DNA of 64,000 bases, from contig JAEEVF010000004.1 in assembly GCA_016290775.1 (NCBI GenBank), positions 141,792-205,791 on the forward strand, in the 5' to 3' direction. Positions 33,657 through 42,288 of the stretch are shown here, in pieces (the first letter of the stretch is position 1; every line of letters starts with the position of its first letter). This stretch comes from Acetatifactor sp. (lineage in GTDB: Bacteria; Bacillota; Clostridia; Lachnospirales; Lachnospiraceae). The translations under genes were made by a program, and so were the position numbers. A model generated the notes under the pieces. The model had not been told where the DNA came from and ran no database searches. It saw nothing but the letters and a program-made list of their open reading frames with translations.

Positions 33657-35102
33657 CTACCCGATCAGCCAGTCGTACATTTCCTGATATTTCTTCGCCG
33701 AAACCTCCCAGGAGAAATCTGCCGCCATTGCGCGGTCCACCATCTTGTTCCACTCGCGCTTCTTGTCGTAATAGATATGCTCCGCATAACGGATCGTGTG
33801 AAGCATCTCATGCGCGTTGTAATTCGTAAAGCTAAAGCCCGTTCCGGTGCTCTCAAACTCGTTGTAAGGCTCCACCGTGTCCTTCAGGCCGCCCGTCTCG
33901 CGAACGATGGGAATGGTCCCGTAGCGCAGGCTCATGAGCTGCGAAAGTCCGCAGGGCTCAAAGAGCGAAGGCATCAGGAACGCGTCGCTGGCCGCATAGA
34001 TTTTGTGGGACAGCTCCTCGGAATAATATATATTCGCCGAAACCTTGTCCTGGTACTTCCAGTCGAAGTGACGGAACATGTTCTCGTAACGGTCCTCACC
34101 GGTGCCGAGCACGACGAACTGAATGTCATCCTGACACAACTCATCCATCACATAGGAGATCAGATCAAGGCCCTTCTGGTCCGTCAGGCGGGAGATCAAT
34201 CCGATCATCATCTTGTTCTCGCCCTTGGTCAGACCCAGCTGTTCCTGGAGCGCAAGCTTGTTCTTGCTCTTCTCCTTACGGAAGTTCACTGCGTCATACT
34301 GCTTTACGAGGAACTTGTCCGTGGTCGGGTTAAAGTCCGTATAATCAATGCCGTTCACGATGCCGCGAAGGTCATTGCTCCTTGCGCGAAGAAGCCCGTC
34401 AAGTCCCTCACCGTAGAACTGCGTCTTGATCTCTTCCGCATAGGTTTCGCTCACGGTGGTCACCGCATCCGCGAACACGATACCGCCCTTTAAGAGGTTG
34501 GCGTCTTTATATGCTTCCAGCTTGTCAGCAGTGAAATAATAATCCGGAAGACCCGTGATCGACTGCACGGTCTTTACGTCCCACTTGCCCTGGAATTTCA
34601 GGTTGTGGATCGTCATGATCGATTTCATGCTCGTAAAGAACAGGTCGCCGCGGAAGCGTTCCTTGAGATACACGGGGATCAGACCCGTCTGCCAGTCGTG
34701 GCAATGAATAATGTCAGGCTGGAAGCCGATCAGCGGCAGCGCCGAAAGCACGGCCTTGGAGAAGAATGCGAACTTTTCGATCTCATAGCAGGGATCGTCA
34801 CAATAGGGCTTCGGTCCGCCAAAATAATGCTCGTTGTCGATGAAATAATAATGCACGCCGTCTACAATGGCCTCCTCGATGCCAACGTAAACGCTCTGCC
34901 AGTTGTAGTCCATGTAGAAGTTCGTGATGAAACTGATCTTTTCCTTCATCTCCTGCTTGATGCAGGTGTACTTCGGAAGAATGACCCTTACGTCAAAGTA
35001 ATTCTTATCAATGCACTTGGGCAACGAACCCACTACGTCCGCCAATCCTCCCGTCTTTACGAAAGGCACGCCCTCTGATGCTGCAAACAATATTTTTTTC
35101 AT
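33657..35102 (-). CDS. glgA: Glycogen synthase (ADP-glucose type)
   Basis: GT5 glycosyltransferase, 481 residues, transferring glucose from ADP-glucose to growing alpha-1,4-glucan. The N-terminal ASEGVPFVKTGGLADVVGSL contains the nucleotide-sugar-binding KTGGLADV; IIHCHDWQTGLIP, MTIHNLKFQG, and FEPCGLSQLMSLRYG close to the C-terminus are further hallmarks. GGAGGG precedes the ATG. No glgB, glgC or glgP lies in the window, but malQ at 49.7 kb may work on the same polymer. Confidence 0.96.
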   Translation of the reverse strand: MKKILFAASEGVPFVKTGGLADVVGSLPKCIDKNYFDVRVILPKYTCIKQEMKEKISFITNFYMDYNWQSVYVGIEEAIVDGVHYYFIDNEHYFGGPKPYCDDPCYEIEKFAFFSKAVLSALPLIGFQPDIIHCHDWQTGLIPVYLKERFRGDLFFTSMKSIMTIHNLKFQGKWDVKTVQSITGLPDYYFTADKLEAYKDANLLKGGIVFADAVTTVSETYAEEIKTQFYGEGLDGLLRARSNDLRGIVNGIDYTDFNPTTDKFLVKQYDAVNFRKEKSKNKLALQEQLGLTKGENKMMIGLISRLTDQKGLDLISYVMDELCQDDIQFVVLGTGEDRYENMFRHFDWKYQDKVSANIYYSEELSHKIYAASDAFLMPSLFEPCGLSQLMSLRYGTIPIVRETGGLKDTVEPYNEFESTGTGFSFTNYNAHEMLHTIRYAEHIYYDKKREWNKMVDRAMAADFSWEVSAKKYQEMYDWLIG

Positions 35103-35190
35103 GAGAAACCCTCCAATGAAAAACTATCCTACGAAAATAAGTATACTACAAAACGGCAAAATAATAAAGAGAAATCGTGAAAATTGTGGC

Positions 35191-35219
35191 TTGTTTGAAG
35201 GGGCAAAATCAAGTATACT
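35191..35219 (+). promoter_or_regulatory. Promoter of DUF4317 gene
   Basis: TTGTTT (35191-35196), 17 bp, TATACT (35214-35219). It leaves a leader of about 105 nt before the DUF4317 start at 35332. Confidence 0.6.
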
Positions 35220-35331
35220 AGTCTATGCGGCAGCGGCAGGAAAAAACGCGCGCGGGCGGTCAAAAACCAAGCCCCGCAAACGCAGGCAGCCACGCGCCGG
35301 ACAAAACTTTAGCCTTGAGAGGATCAAAATC

Positions 35332-36552
35332 ATGACCAAGCAAGAGATCGCTGAGATCAAAAAACTCCTAAACCCCAAGCGCTGCTCCATCGACCGCATC
35401 TGCGGCTGCTACGTGGACGGCGAAAAAAATAAAAGAACGCAGTTCGCCCAAAGCTTCCTTGCCCTCCCCGAGGAGGAAATGCTCAAGTATTCCGACCTTC
35501 TGAAAAAGGCCCTGTCCGGGAGCGTTGGCAAGAACCTTCTGACCCTCGAATTTCCCCTCTCTTCCGAGGAGGCCGGCGGCACCCAGGAATTCCTCTACCG
35601 CCTTCGCCAGTGCGGCCTGAAGGACGACGATCTGCTGAACCAGTTCTACGACCAGATCATCTCCACCTATGAATATGTCGGCAATTATCTCATTTTAGTG
35701 ATCCATGACAATTATGACGTGCCTAAGCGCACCTCAGACGGGGTGGAGAATGAGGACGCCTCCGAAGAAGTTTATGAATATGTCCTCGCCTGCGTTTGTC
35801 CGGTGGAGCTGAGCAAGCCCGGCTTGTCCTATAACCCCGAAGAGAATGCTTTCCAGAACCGCATTCGCGATTGGGTGGTGAGCATGCCGCAGATGGGAAT
35901 GCTCTTCCCTGCATTCCATGACCGCGGTGCGGACATCCACGGCGTTTTATACTATACCAAAGACGGCGAAGACCTTAAGGACGGACTTGTGGACGCGATC
36001 CTCGGCTGCCCTCTCCCGCTTTCCGCAGGAAGCCAGAAGGAAAGTTTCCACGCGATCATTGAGGAAACCCTTGAGGAAGCCTGCGACATCGAGATCGTAA
36101 AGAACATTCACGAGAAGCTGACGGAAATGGTGGAGGAGCACAAACTCAGCGAAGATCCCGCTCCCCTCGTGCTCGACAAGGAAGAAGTCAAGACCATTCT
36201 TGCAGACAGCGGCGTATCGAACGAAAAGCTTGCGCACTTCGAAGAACACTTTGAGGAGGAAGCCGGCGCCGACGCAGAGCTCTTCGTGAGCAATGTCATG
36301 AACGCCCGCAGCTTCGAGGTCAAGACCCCCGACGTGGTGGTCAAGGTCAAGCCCGACCGCACCGACCTCGTTCAGACCCGCGTCATCGACGGCCGCCAGT
36401 GCCTCGTCATCGCCCTCGACGGCACCGTCGAAGTCAACGGCATAACAGTGCGAAAAACTCCTGCCACAGATACAGTCGAATCACTCATGGGAATCATTCC
36501 ACCAGACATTACGCTTGAGGAAGCCCAAGCAGAGCGCCTTAGCAAAATCTAA
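35332..36552 (+). CDS. DUF4317 family protein
   Basis: 406 residues. MTKQEIAEIKKLLNPKRCSI and RICGCYVDGEKNK, a central YVGNYLILVIHDNYDVP, and repeated acidic stretches mark the DUF4317 family, common in Lachnospiraceae and other Clostridia and without known function. No signal, no membrane span; probably cytosolic. The ATG at 35332 has GAGAGGAT upstream; a much longer open frame running back into the glgA promoter region has no family support. It stands alone. The C-terminal 25 residues change codon style (more AT), just before the repeat region. Confidence 0.85.
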   Translation: MTKQEIAEIKKLLNPKRCSIDRICGCYVDGEKNKRTQFAQSFLALPEEEMLKYSDLLKKALSGSVGKNLLTLEFPLSSEEAGGTQEFLYRLRQCGLKDDDLLNQFYDQIISTYEYVGNYLILVIHDNYDVPKRTSDGVENEDASEEVYEYVLACVCPVELSKPGLSYNPEENAFQNRIRDWVVSMPQMGMLFPAFHDRGADIHGVLYYTKDGEDLKDGLVDAILGCPLPLSAGSQKESFHAIIEETLEEACDIEIVKNIHEKLTEMVEEHKLSEDPAPLVLDKEEVKTILADSGVSNEKLAHFEEHFEEEAGADAELFVSNVMNARSFEVKTPDVVVKVKPDRTDLVQTRVIDGRQCLVIALDGTVEVNGITVRKTPATDTVESLMGIIPPDITLEEAQAERLSKI

Positions 36553-36553
36553 C

Positions 36554-36648
36554 GTGCCAATGGGCGTGACCTTCGTCACGTCCCTCGCTCCGCTTCGGGA
36601 TCATGGAATGCTTCGCATTCCAAGCCTTGGACGTGTTCTTTTTGGCAC
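36554..36648 (+). repeat. Dispersed palindromic repeat, copy A
   Basis: 95-bp element with outer arms GTGCCA and TGGCAC and internal hairpins GTGACCTTCGTCAC and GGAATGCTTCGCATTCC. The same sequence with a few changes occurs in opposite orientation at 58603-58688. It begins two bases after the DUF4317 stop codon. Confidence 0.85.
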
Positions 36649-36657
36649 ATTTGCGCC

Positions 36658-37068
36658 TACCGCACACGCTCTACTTTTGGAGCTTTTGCGGTAGGTTTTT
36701 TCTTACCCATTTATTTCTTACCGCATCCCATCAGTTTTTCGAGTATTTCGGCATGGTTTTTTGCTTTTATTTTCATTTCGTACCGCATTTTTCATGTTTT
36801 AAGGCATTTGCGGCAAGCCATTTTACTTTTGCTTTCATTCACTACCGCATTTCCCTGTTTTGGGATTCCTTGCGGTAATGATTCTTGCATTGTCGTTCCC
36901 CTCACTACCGCAACCCTTCAATCACAAGCCTCCATGCGGTAACAATATTCAAATTACATCCCAGCGTCGTACCGCAATCTATATCCAAACAAATTGTATG
37001 CGGTAAAGTTATCAATTTGCTTCCTTGAGCCGTACCGCAATTATAATTCACACGGATTGTTTGCGGTA
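36658..37068. repeat. Array of seven tandem TACCGCA...TGCGGTA palindromic units
   Basis: Units at 36658-36693, 36719-36753, 36781-36815, 36843-36877, 36906-36941, 36970-37005 and 37033-37068. Each is 35-36 bp: TACCGCA, 21-22 variable bases, TGCGGTA. Start-to-start spacing is 61-64 bp. All seven left arms are exact; the right arm is exact in units 1, 4, 5, 6, 7, TGCGGCA in unit 3 and TTCGGCA in unit 2. Unit 1 has an inner GCTC/GAGC stem and is followed by TTTTTTCTT, so it can also be the terminator of the DUF4317 gene. No ORF in the interval is convincing. Confidence 0.9.
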
Positions 37069-37099
37069 GCTTCCACATGAATTATCCCTTTGAGACACA

Positions 37100-37134
37100 A
37101 ACAACGCCTGTCGGTTAACCCGACAGGCGTTGTT
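37100..37134 (-). terminator. Rho-independent terminator after zinc-ribbon protein gene
   Basis: Fifteen-pair stem AACAACGCCTGTCGG with loop GTTAA-type and TTGTTTGTG following on the minus strand, 16 bp after the stop codon. Confidence 0.85.
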
Positions 37135-37149
37135 GAATGTGCCATAAAT

Positions 37150-38235
37150 TTAATTCGGATACTGATACACTTCAATGACCATGATGCGGCCACGAATGAA
37201 CGTAACATTGATGGTGAGATCATCCTTGGAGCCGTAGAAACGCTTGTTCTCGCTGTAGTAGGAACCCTTGAAACCTGCTTCCTGACAGGTTGCAATGTAA
37301 TCCTTGAGCTGCGCGTTTGTCACGTCGCCAACATAAACCTCAATGCGCGTATCAGAGATGGTCTTCACATAGCAAGTCGTCACCTCAGGCGTCGGGATCT
37401 GCTTTGCGATCGCATTCTTCGACGGCCATTCCTCATCCAGCACAATGGCCTTGTCGATGTCGATATATGCGTCATTGGAGGATTTGTAGTATCGGATCGT
37501 TAAGCAATCATCCGTCTCTTCGTGATAAGCCGTGAACGATTCTTCTCCCACTTCCACGTCGACGTTATATCCCGCCTCCTTGCACTCTTCCACATAGGCA
37601 TCAAAATCCTCTTTGGAAAGACCAGAAAGGCTTGCACTAAAACTCGTGCTTGAAGAGTTCGGCGAATATTTGAGTTTCGCGTTCGGCTCAGGCAGGGTTG
37701 CGCCGAGGCCTTGCGTCGGCCAGGTCTTCTTCTCGCCGCCCACGCGTACGGACTCGCCGTCGTTCATGAGGCAGATAAACCATACGATCACGAGCACGGC
37801 TGCGCCGATAAAACACCCTGTCTTGATCTTCTTGTACTTCTCCTCATGGGTCTTGTTGTACTTGGACTTCATGACCATGCCAACGATCATGAGGATCAGC
37901 TGAAGCAGGGAGATCACGCCGAGGCCGACATATTCCGTAAAGATCGCGACGCTGAAAATGGAAAGGATCACGCAAACGATCACCTGCAACACCAAGATCA
38001 GCGTGTCCAGCGCCTTCTGCGCAGGGTTGCGGCTTGCTGCCTTTTGCTGCTCAAACTGCTTTTTCGCTTCCTTGATGCTCTCCTTGCGAACGTCGCGGAT
38101 CGCGTCATGAAGCATTCCCTGAAGTTCATCTTTCGACACGCCGTCAAAGGGCTCCGTGCTCTCGCAATAAGGGCACACAAAGAGCTTGCGCTCCACGTCC
38201 GCCTTCATGACCGCGTTACAATTCTTACAATTCAT
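37150..38235 (-). CDS. Zinc-ribbon membrane protein with DUF6591-like C-terminus
   Basis: 361 residues. N-terminal zinc ribbon with CKNC (3-6) and CPYC (21-24), an amphipathic helical stretch (about 35-75), three hydrophobic spans (about 80-165, the last ending in ICLMNDGE) and a C-terminal extracytoplasmic part with FDAYVEECKEAGYNVDVEV and a second related copy KDYIATCQEAGFKGSYYSE. The paired xxYxxxCxEAGF motifs resemble DUF6591 and related Lachnospiraceae proteins. Function unknown. AAGGAGAAGG precedes the ATG. It is 68 bp downstream of the GH36 gene and may be co-transcribed with the galactoside operon or independent. Confidence 0.72.
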   Translation of the reverse strand: MNCKNCNAVMKADVERKLFVCPYCESTEPFDGVSKDELQGMLHDAIRDVRKESIKEAKKQFEQQKAASRNPAQKALDTLILVLQVIVCVILSIFSVAIFTEYVGLGVISLLQLILMIVGMVMKSKYNKTHEEKYKKIKTGCFIGAAVLVIVWFICLMNDGESVRVGGEKKTWPTQGLGATLPEPNAKLKYSPNSSSTSFSASLSGLSKEDFDAYVEECKEAGYNVDVEVGEESFTAYHEETDDCLTIRYYKSSNDAYIDIDKAIVLDEEWPSKNAIAKQIPTPEVTTCYVKTISDTRIEVYVGDVTNAQLKDYIATCQEAGFKGSYYSENKRFYGSKDDLTINVTFIRGRIMVIEVYQYPN

Positions 38236-38302
38236 ATTCCTTCTCCTTATGGTTTCTTACGGAAGACTGCCTTCCCTTTTCGCCATCAAAGAAGATTGTA
38301 CA

Positions 38303-40819
38303 CTAAGTTTCGCTATTTTGCAATGCGCATTCTTCGACAAAATACATTCTCGCGCCGAAGTCAGGGAAGTAGCGCACCTGCTCGTTAAAGCCCGTGCCGC
38401 CGTAGGGCTGCTTGAGGGCGATGCCGCCGCGCATGAGCATGTCGCCGGACACCACGTAATCCTCGGTCTCGCCGTCAAGCTTTACAAACTTCGCGATCGC
38501 ATTATGCAGCAGCGAATCCTGCTTTACGTGAATGGGCGCAACCATGTTGACAAGGTCGCCAAAGTTCCTCAGGTCGTGCTTTAAGTCTCGGTTCGTAAAT
38601 CGGTATATTCTCTCGCCGTCCAGCCCACGTGGTCTGATGGTCACGGAATGATTGTTGGGGATCGCAAAGCGCTGCAACAGAACGCAGATCTCGCGCGTTT
38701 TATCTTCCGACACGCAGAACCACTCTTGAAGGTTTCCAGCGCCGTCGCGCAGGTTGCTCACGCCTCCACTAAAGCCGCCGCCACCGAAGCTGCCGCCCGC
38801 AAAGCCGCCACCACCGAAGCCGCCACCCGCAAAGCCACCAACACCGCTGCCCGCAACACCACCACCGCCACCAAAGCTCGCCCCGCGGATCCATGTTCCA
38901 AACTGCAGCACGCTGCGCCAATTCTTATAGATCTCGATCTGGACCTTAATGGCCTCGAGGTCTTCCTTCTTCATGTCCGCCAGGTTGCACTCATATCCAA
39001 GAACGCCAAAGCTTGCCACCGCAAACCTGGTCTCAAGGGGCGTAACGCGCAGCGTCTGATGATTCGGGCAAGAGGAAACATGCGCCCCGATCACGGACTG
39101 CGGATAACCGTAGCTATAGCCATTTTGAATCTGCGCGCGGCACATCGCATCGGTGTTATCGCTGGCCCAGATCTGCGGGAAGTAACACAGAATCCCAAGA
39201 TCGAAGCGATTTCCGCCTGACGCACAGCCCTCAAACAAAATGTCAGGGAATGCCTCCGTCAGCTCCTTCATGCAATGGTAAAGCCCCATCTGGCAACGGT
39301 GCGTGACCTCTCCCTGCTGCTCGGCCGGGAGCGCCTGGGAATAGGCATCCGTATAAATCCGGTTCATGTCCCACTTGACATAGGCGATGTTTGCGGACGA
39401 GAACACCCTGCCCATCTCCGCGATCAGCCACTCCTGCACCGCAGGGTTCGACAGATCCAGGATCCGCTGATTTCTGCCCTCACTGTGAGCCTTCCCCGGA
39501 ATCTCCAGCACCCACTCGGGATGCGCGCGGTACAGCTCGCTGTCCACGTTCACCATCTCCGGCTCCACCCAAACGCCAAAGTCAAGCCCGAGTGCATTTA
39601 CCTTCTTCGCAAGCCCTGCAAGGCCTCCGGGGAGCTTCTTCTTGTTCTCCGTCCAGTCGCCAAGGGAGCTCGTGTCATCATCGCGCTTTCCAAACCAGCC
39701 ATCATCCAACACAAAAAGTTCGATCCCGACATTCTTCGCCGCCTGCGCCAAGTGCAAAAGCTTGGACTCATTAAAGTCAAAATAAAACGCTTCCCAGCTG
39801 TTGAGCAGGATCGGACGCTCCTTCTTTTTCCAAGTGCCCCTCACAATATGCTCTCGCACAAACGCATGCATGTTCCGGCTCATGCCATTTCGACCATTCG
39901 CGGAATAAGTCATCACCGCCTCAGGCGCCTCAAAACGCTCTCCCGGCCCAAGCTTCCAAACAAAGCCCTGAGGCGAGATGCCGCTTACGATGCGCGTCTT
40001 CCCATACGGGCTGACCTCGATCGCCTCATAATGATTTCCGCTGTAGATCAGATTAAAGCCCATGCACTCGCCAAAGTCCTCTCCCGTCCCGTTCTTCTCT
40101 AAGAAAAAGAACGGATTGACGCGGTTCGACGAAGTCCCCGTCGCAGAGGAAAGCACCAGCTTTCCGCCCGTCAAAGCGACACAGTTTTCCTGCATCTCCC
40201 GCGCCCAAGCGCCAGTGAAATAACAAGCTTTATAAGCATCACCCTCGAGGTCCGTCAGCATGGACAAAAGCCGCAAAACCTCCACGCTCTCTTCGCCGTC
40301 ATTCACAAGCACCGCACTCCGCGTGATCACGTTGCAGTCCTCATAAACCCAGTAGTAAAGCTCCAGCGTGAGCTTTTGCCACTCGTCTTTAAGGACCACC
40401 TTCAGCTGCCAGACCTTTCCCGCCTCGTCATAGGACCCAGGCAATGTTTCAAAAGCCTTTTTCCCCTGGCTGATCTCATGGCTGTCATAGACAAAGTCCA
40501 GCGTGCGGACGCCGCCTCTACCCACCACTTCCACCATGGGCTCACGCACGTCGCCCTTTCCGGGCGCGGAAAGCTCAAGCGCGCAATATTCCGGCGAAAA
40601 CCCTTTGTCCTCCTGATCGCGCAGGATCGAATTCCCGGGCGCAAACACCTGCTTTTCGGCAAGCGCCACAACCTGCGCCGCCGCAAGCTCCGGATTGCCT
40701 AGCAAGTTCATCTTGGCGCCATAATATAAATGCTCCGCAAGACCGTTCTCACGAATGCGAAAAGCATAGGTCGTATCCTTCGTCGATAATTCAAAACACT
40801 TCTCAAATTCTCTGATCAA
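38303..40819 (-). CDS. Alpha-galactosidase, GH36
   Basis: About 838 residues. N-terminal beta-sandwich, (beta/alpha)8 barrel with WVEPEMVNVDSELYRAHPEW, the nucleophile Asp in YVKWDMNR and the acid/base Asp in WASDNTDAMCR; FEGCASGGNRFD is also typical. It hydrolyses alpha-1,6-galactosides such as melibiose and raffinose; no signal peptide, so cytosolic. I start it at a TTG at 40819 because AGGAGG lies 6 nt upstream and the N-terminus then reads (M)IREFEKCFELSTKDTTYAFRI-like as in relatives; an ATG eight codons earlier would place that AGGAGG inside the gene. Near residue 670-715 there is an unusual insert rich in GGGF and GGS repeats. Last gene of the galactoside operon. Confidence 0.93.
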   Translation of the reverse strand: MIREFEKCFELSTKDTTYAFRIRENGLAEHLYYGAKMNLLGNPELAAAQVVALAEKQVFAPGNSILRDQEDKGFSPEYCALELSAPGKGDVREPMVEVVGRGGVRTLDFVYDSHEISQGKKAFETLPGSYDEAGKVWQLKVVLKDEWQKLTLELYYWVYEDCNVITRSAVLVNDGEESVEVLRLLSMLTDLEGDAYKACYFTGAWAREMQENCVALTGGKLVLSSATGTSSNRVNPFFFLEKNGTGEDFGECMGFNLIYSGNHYEAIEVSPYGKTRIVSGISPQGFVWKLGPGERFEAPEAVMTYSANGRNGMSRNMHAFVREHIVRGTWKKKERPILLNSWEAFYFDFNESKLLHLAQAAKNVGIELFVLDDGWFGKRDDDTSSLGDWTENKKKLPGGLAGLAKKVNALGLDFGVWVEPEMVNVDSELYRAHPEWVLEIPGKAHSEGRNQRILDLSNPAVQEWLIAEMGRVFSSANIAYVKWDMNRIYTDAYSQALPAEQQGEVTHRCQMGLYHCMKELTEAFPDILFEGCASGGNRFDLGILCYFPQIWASDNTDAMCRAQIQNGYSYGYPQSVIGAHVSSCPNHQTLRVTPLETRFAVASFGVLGYECNLADMKKEDLEAIKVQIEIYKNWRSVLQFGTWIRGASFGGGGGVAGSGVGGFAGGGFGGGGFAGGSFGGGGFSGGVSNLRDGAGNLQEWFCVSEDKTREICVLLQRFAIPNNHSVTIRPRGLDGERIYRFTNRDLKHDLRNFGDLVNMVAPIHVKQDSLLHNAIAKFVKLDGETEDYVVSGDMLMRGGIALKQPYGGTGFNEQVRYFPDFGARMYFVEECALQNSET

Positions 40820-40861
40820 AGCAAGCCTCCTCCAATACTCCAAAACCTCAAGGCGAAAAGC

Positions 40862-40881
40862 GCCTTCCCGCAGGGGAAGGC
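40862..40881 (-). terminator. Stem-loop between symporter and GH36 genes
   Basis: GCCTTCCC-CTGC-GGGAAGGC followed by GCTTTTCGCC on the minus strand. It lies 8 bp after the symporter stop and 43 bp before the GH36 start; likely partial termination or an mRNA stabiliser within the operon. Confidence 0.65.
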
Positions 40882-40888
40882 ACTCTCT

Positions 40889-42274
40889 TTACTTCTTCAG
40901 CTGATCTGCGATCTCCTGCACCTTCTCCTCGGTGAGGATGAACTTCTTGGCGAAAACATAGATTGCGATGATAAGTCCAAAGATCGGAACGATTGTCATG
41001 GTCATGCGAAGACCCAGCTTTGAAGATGCCGCCACGTCCTTCGCAAAATCGATCACCTGCTCCGCCTCCGACACTTCCTCTCCCTTGGAGAGATGGTTGA
41101 TCGACAGACACATGGCTGCCACAAACGCCGCAATGCCGGACGCAAGCTTCACCACGAAGGTCTGCATGGAGAAGATCACCGACTCATCACGCCTGCCGTT
41201 CTTCAGCTCGCCGTAATCCACCGTATTCGCCAGGAACACCGTCGTCAGCACCTGCAATACACCGTTGGCCGCAAAGATAAAGAAACCCGGAATGAACAGG
41301 ACGTAAACATTCGACATGTTGATGAACGCGATGGCCAGCAGTGTTGCATAGCCTATGATCGCGCTGCCCAGGGTGATGTAAAAGATCCTAATGTTCGTAA
41401 ACTTCTTGCGCAGCAAGGGATATGCCACCATCATGGCAAGAACCTGCACCGCACCGCCAAACATGTTGAACATGGTGTAGCTGTTGTACCAGGCAGTGCC
41501 GCCGAAGTCATATTTGAAAAAGTAGATCACAAGATTCGAGGTAACGTAGATCGAAGTGTTGATCAAAACGATCGCGATCACGATGGTCATGGCCTGATCG
41601 TTGGAAAGAAGCGCCTTGAACATCTGCCCAACGGAAGGCGACTGCATATCCACCGTGGATTTTTCCTTGATGGCAATGCAGGTGATGGTGATGAACACCA
41701 CGAACAAGATCGCTACGATCAATGCGAAATACTTAAAGCCCACAAGCTCATTGTTTCCGCCAATGGCGTGCACGATCATCATCGTGAACACGATCACGAT
41801 CGCAGAACCTACGCTTGCGCAGGAACGCGCCAGCGTCGTCAGGCCTTCTCTTTCCTTACCGCTCTTGGTGAACGCGGGGATCATGGACCAATAAGGAATG
41901 TCCATCATGGTATAGGTCACGCCCCAAAGGATGTAGGTCACGGCTGCATATGCCACAAGGCCAGGTCCGTCAAGCTTTGGCGGCGCCGCAAACATGAGAA
42001 ACAGGATCACGGCATTCGTGAGCGTGCCGATCATCAGCCAGGGACGGAACTTTCCCCACTTGGTATTGGTCTTTGCCACGATCACGCCCATGATCGGGTC
42101 ATTGAACGCATCGAAAACACGCGCTGCCATCAGGATCACGCCCATGGCAACGGCGCTCACGCCAAGCACGTCCTGGAAATAATAAAGCACGTAGCTTGCG
42201 GAAAGCATGTACACCATGTCCTTTCCCACGGCGCCAAGTCCATAGGAAAGCTTTTCCTTCAAAGTCAGATTCAT
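40889..42274 (-). CDS. GPH family sugar:cation symporter (MelB-like)
   Basis: 461 residues, 12 membrane spans. LKEKLSYGLGAVGKDMVYML at the start, FNDPIMGVIVAKTNTKWGKFRPW (Asp of the cation site and the R-x-W loop; split by position here) and PYWSMIPAFTKSGKEREGL are hallmarks of the glycoside-pentoside-hexuronide:cation symporters. The location between GH2 and GH36 genes indicates galactoside uptake. The ATG at 42274 has AAAGGAGG 8 nt upstream, six codons inside the longer frame. Confidence 0.93.
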   Translation of the reverse strand: MNLTLKEKLSYGLGAVGKDMVYMLSASYVLYYFQDVLGVSAVAMGVILMAARVFDAFNDPIMGVIVAKTNTKWGKFRPWLMIGTLTNAVILFLMFAAPPKLDGPGLVAYAAVTYILWGVTYTMMDIPYWSMIPAFTKSGKEREGLTTLARSCASVGSAIVIVFTMMIVHAIGGNNELVGFKYFALIVAILFVVFITITCIAIKEKSTVDMQSPSVGQMFKALLSNDQAMTIVIAIVLINTSIYVTSNLVIYFFKYDFGGTAWYNSYTMFNMFGGAVQVLAMMVAYPLLRKKFTNIRIFYITLGSAIIGYATLLAIAFINMSNVYVLFIPGFFIFAANGVLQVLTTVFLANTVDYGELKNGRRDESVIFSMQTFVVKLASGIAAFVAAMCLSINHLSKGEEVSEAEQVIDFAKDVAASSKLGLRMTMTIVPIFGLIIAIYVFAKKFILTEEKVQEIADQLKK

Positions 42275-42288
42275 ACCGATTCCTCCTT

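Noticed and set aside
35011..35331. 107-codon N-terminal extension of the DUF4317 protein
   Set aside because: It overlaps the start of glgA and the DUF4317 promoter; family N-terminus starts at 35332.
36658..37068. CRISPR array (36-bp units with 25-28-bp spacers)
   Set aside because: Only the 7-bp ends are conserved; unit interiors differ completely, there are no cas genes in the window, and the spacer lengths drift. The geometry is similar but the pattern is that of palindromic units, not of identical direct repeats.
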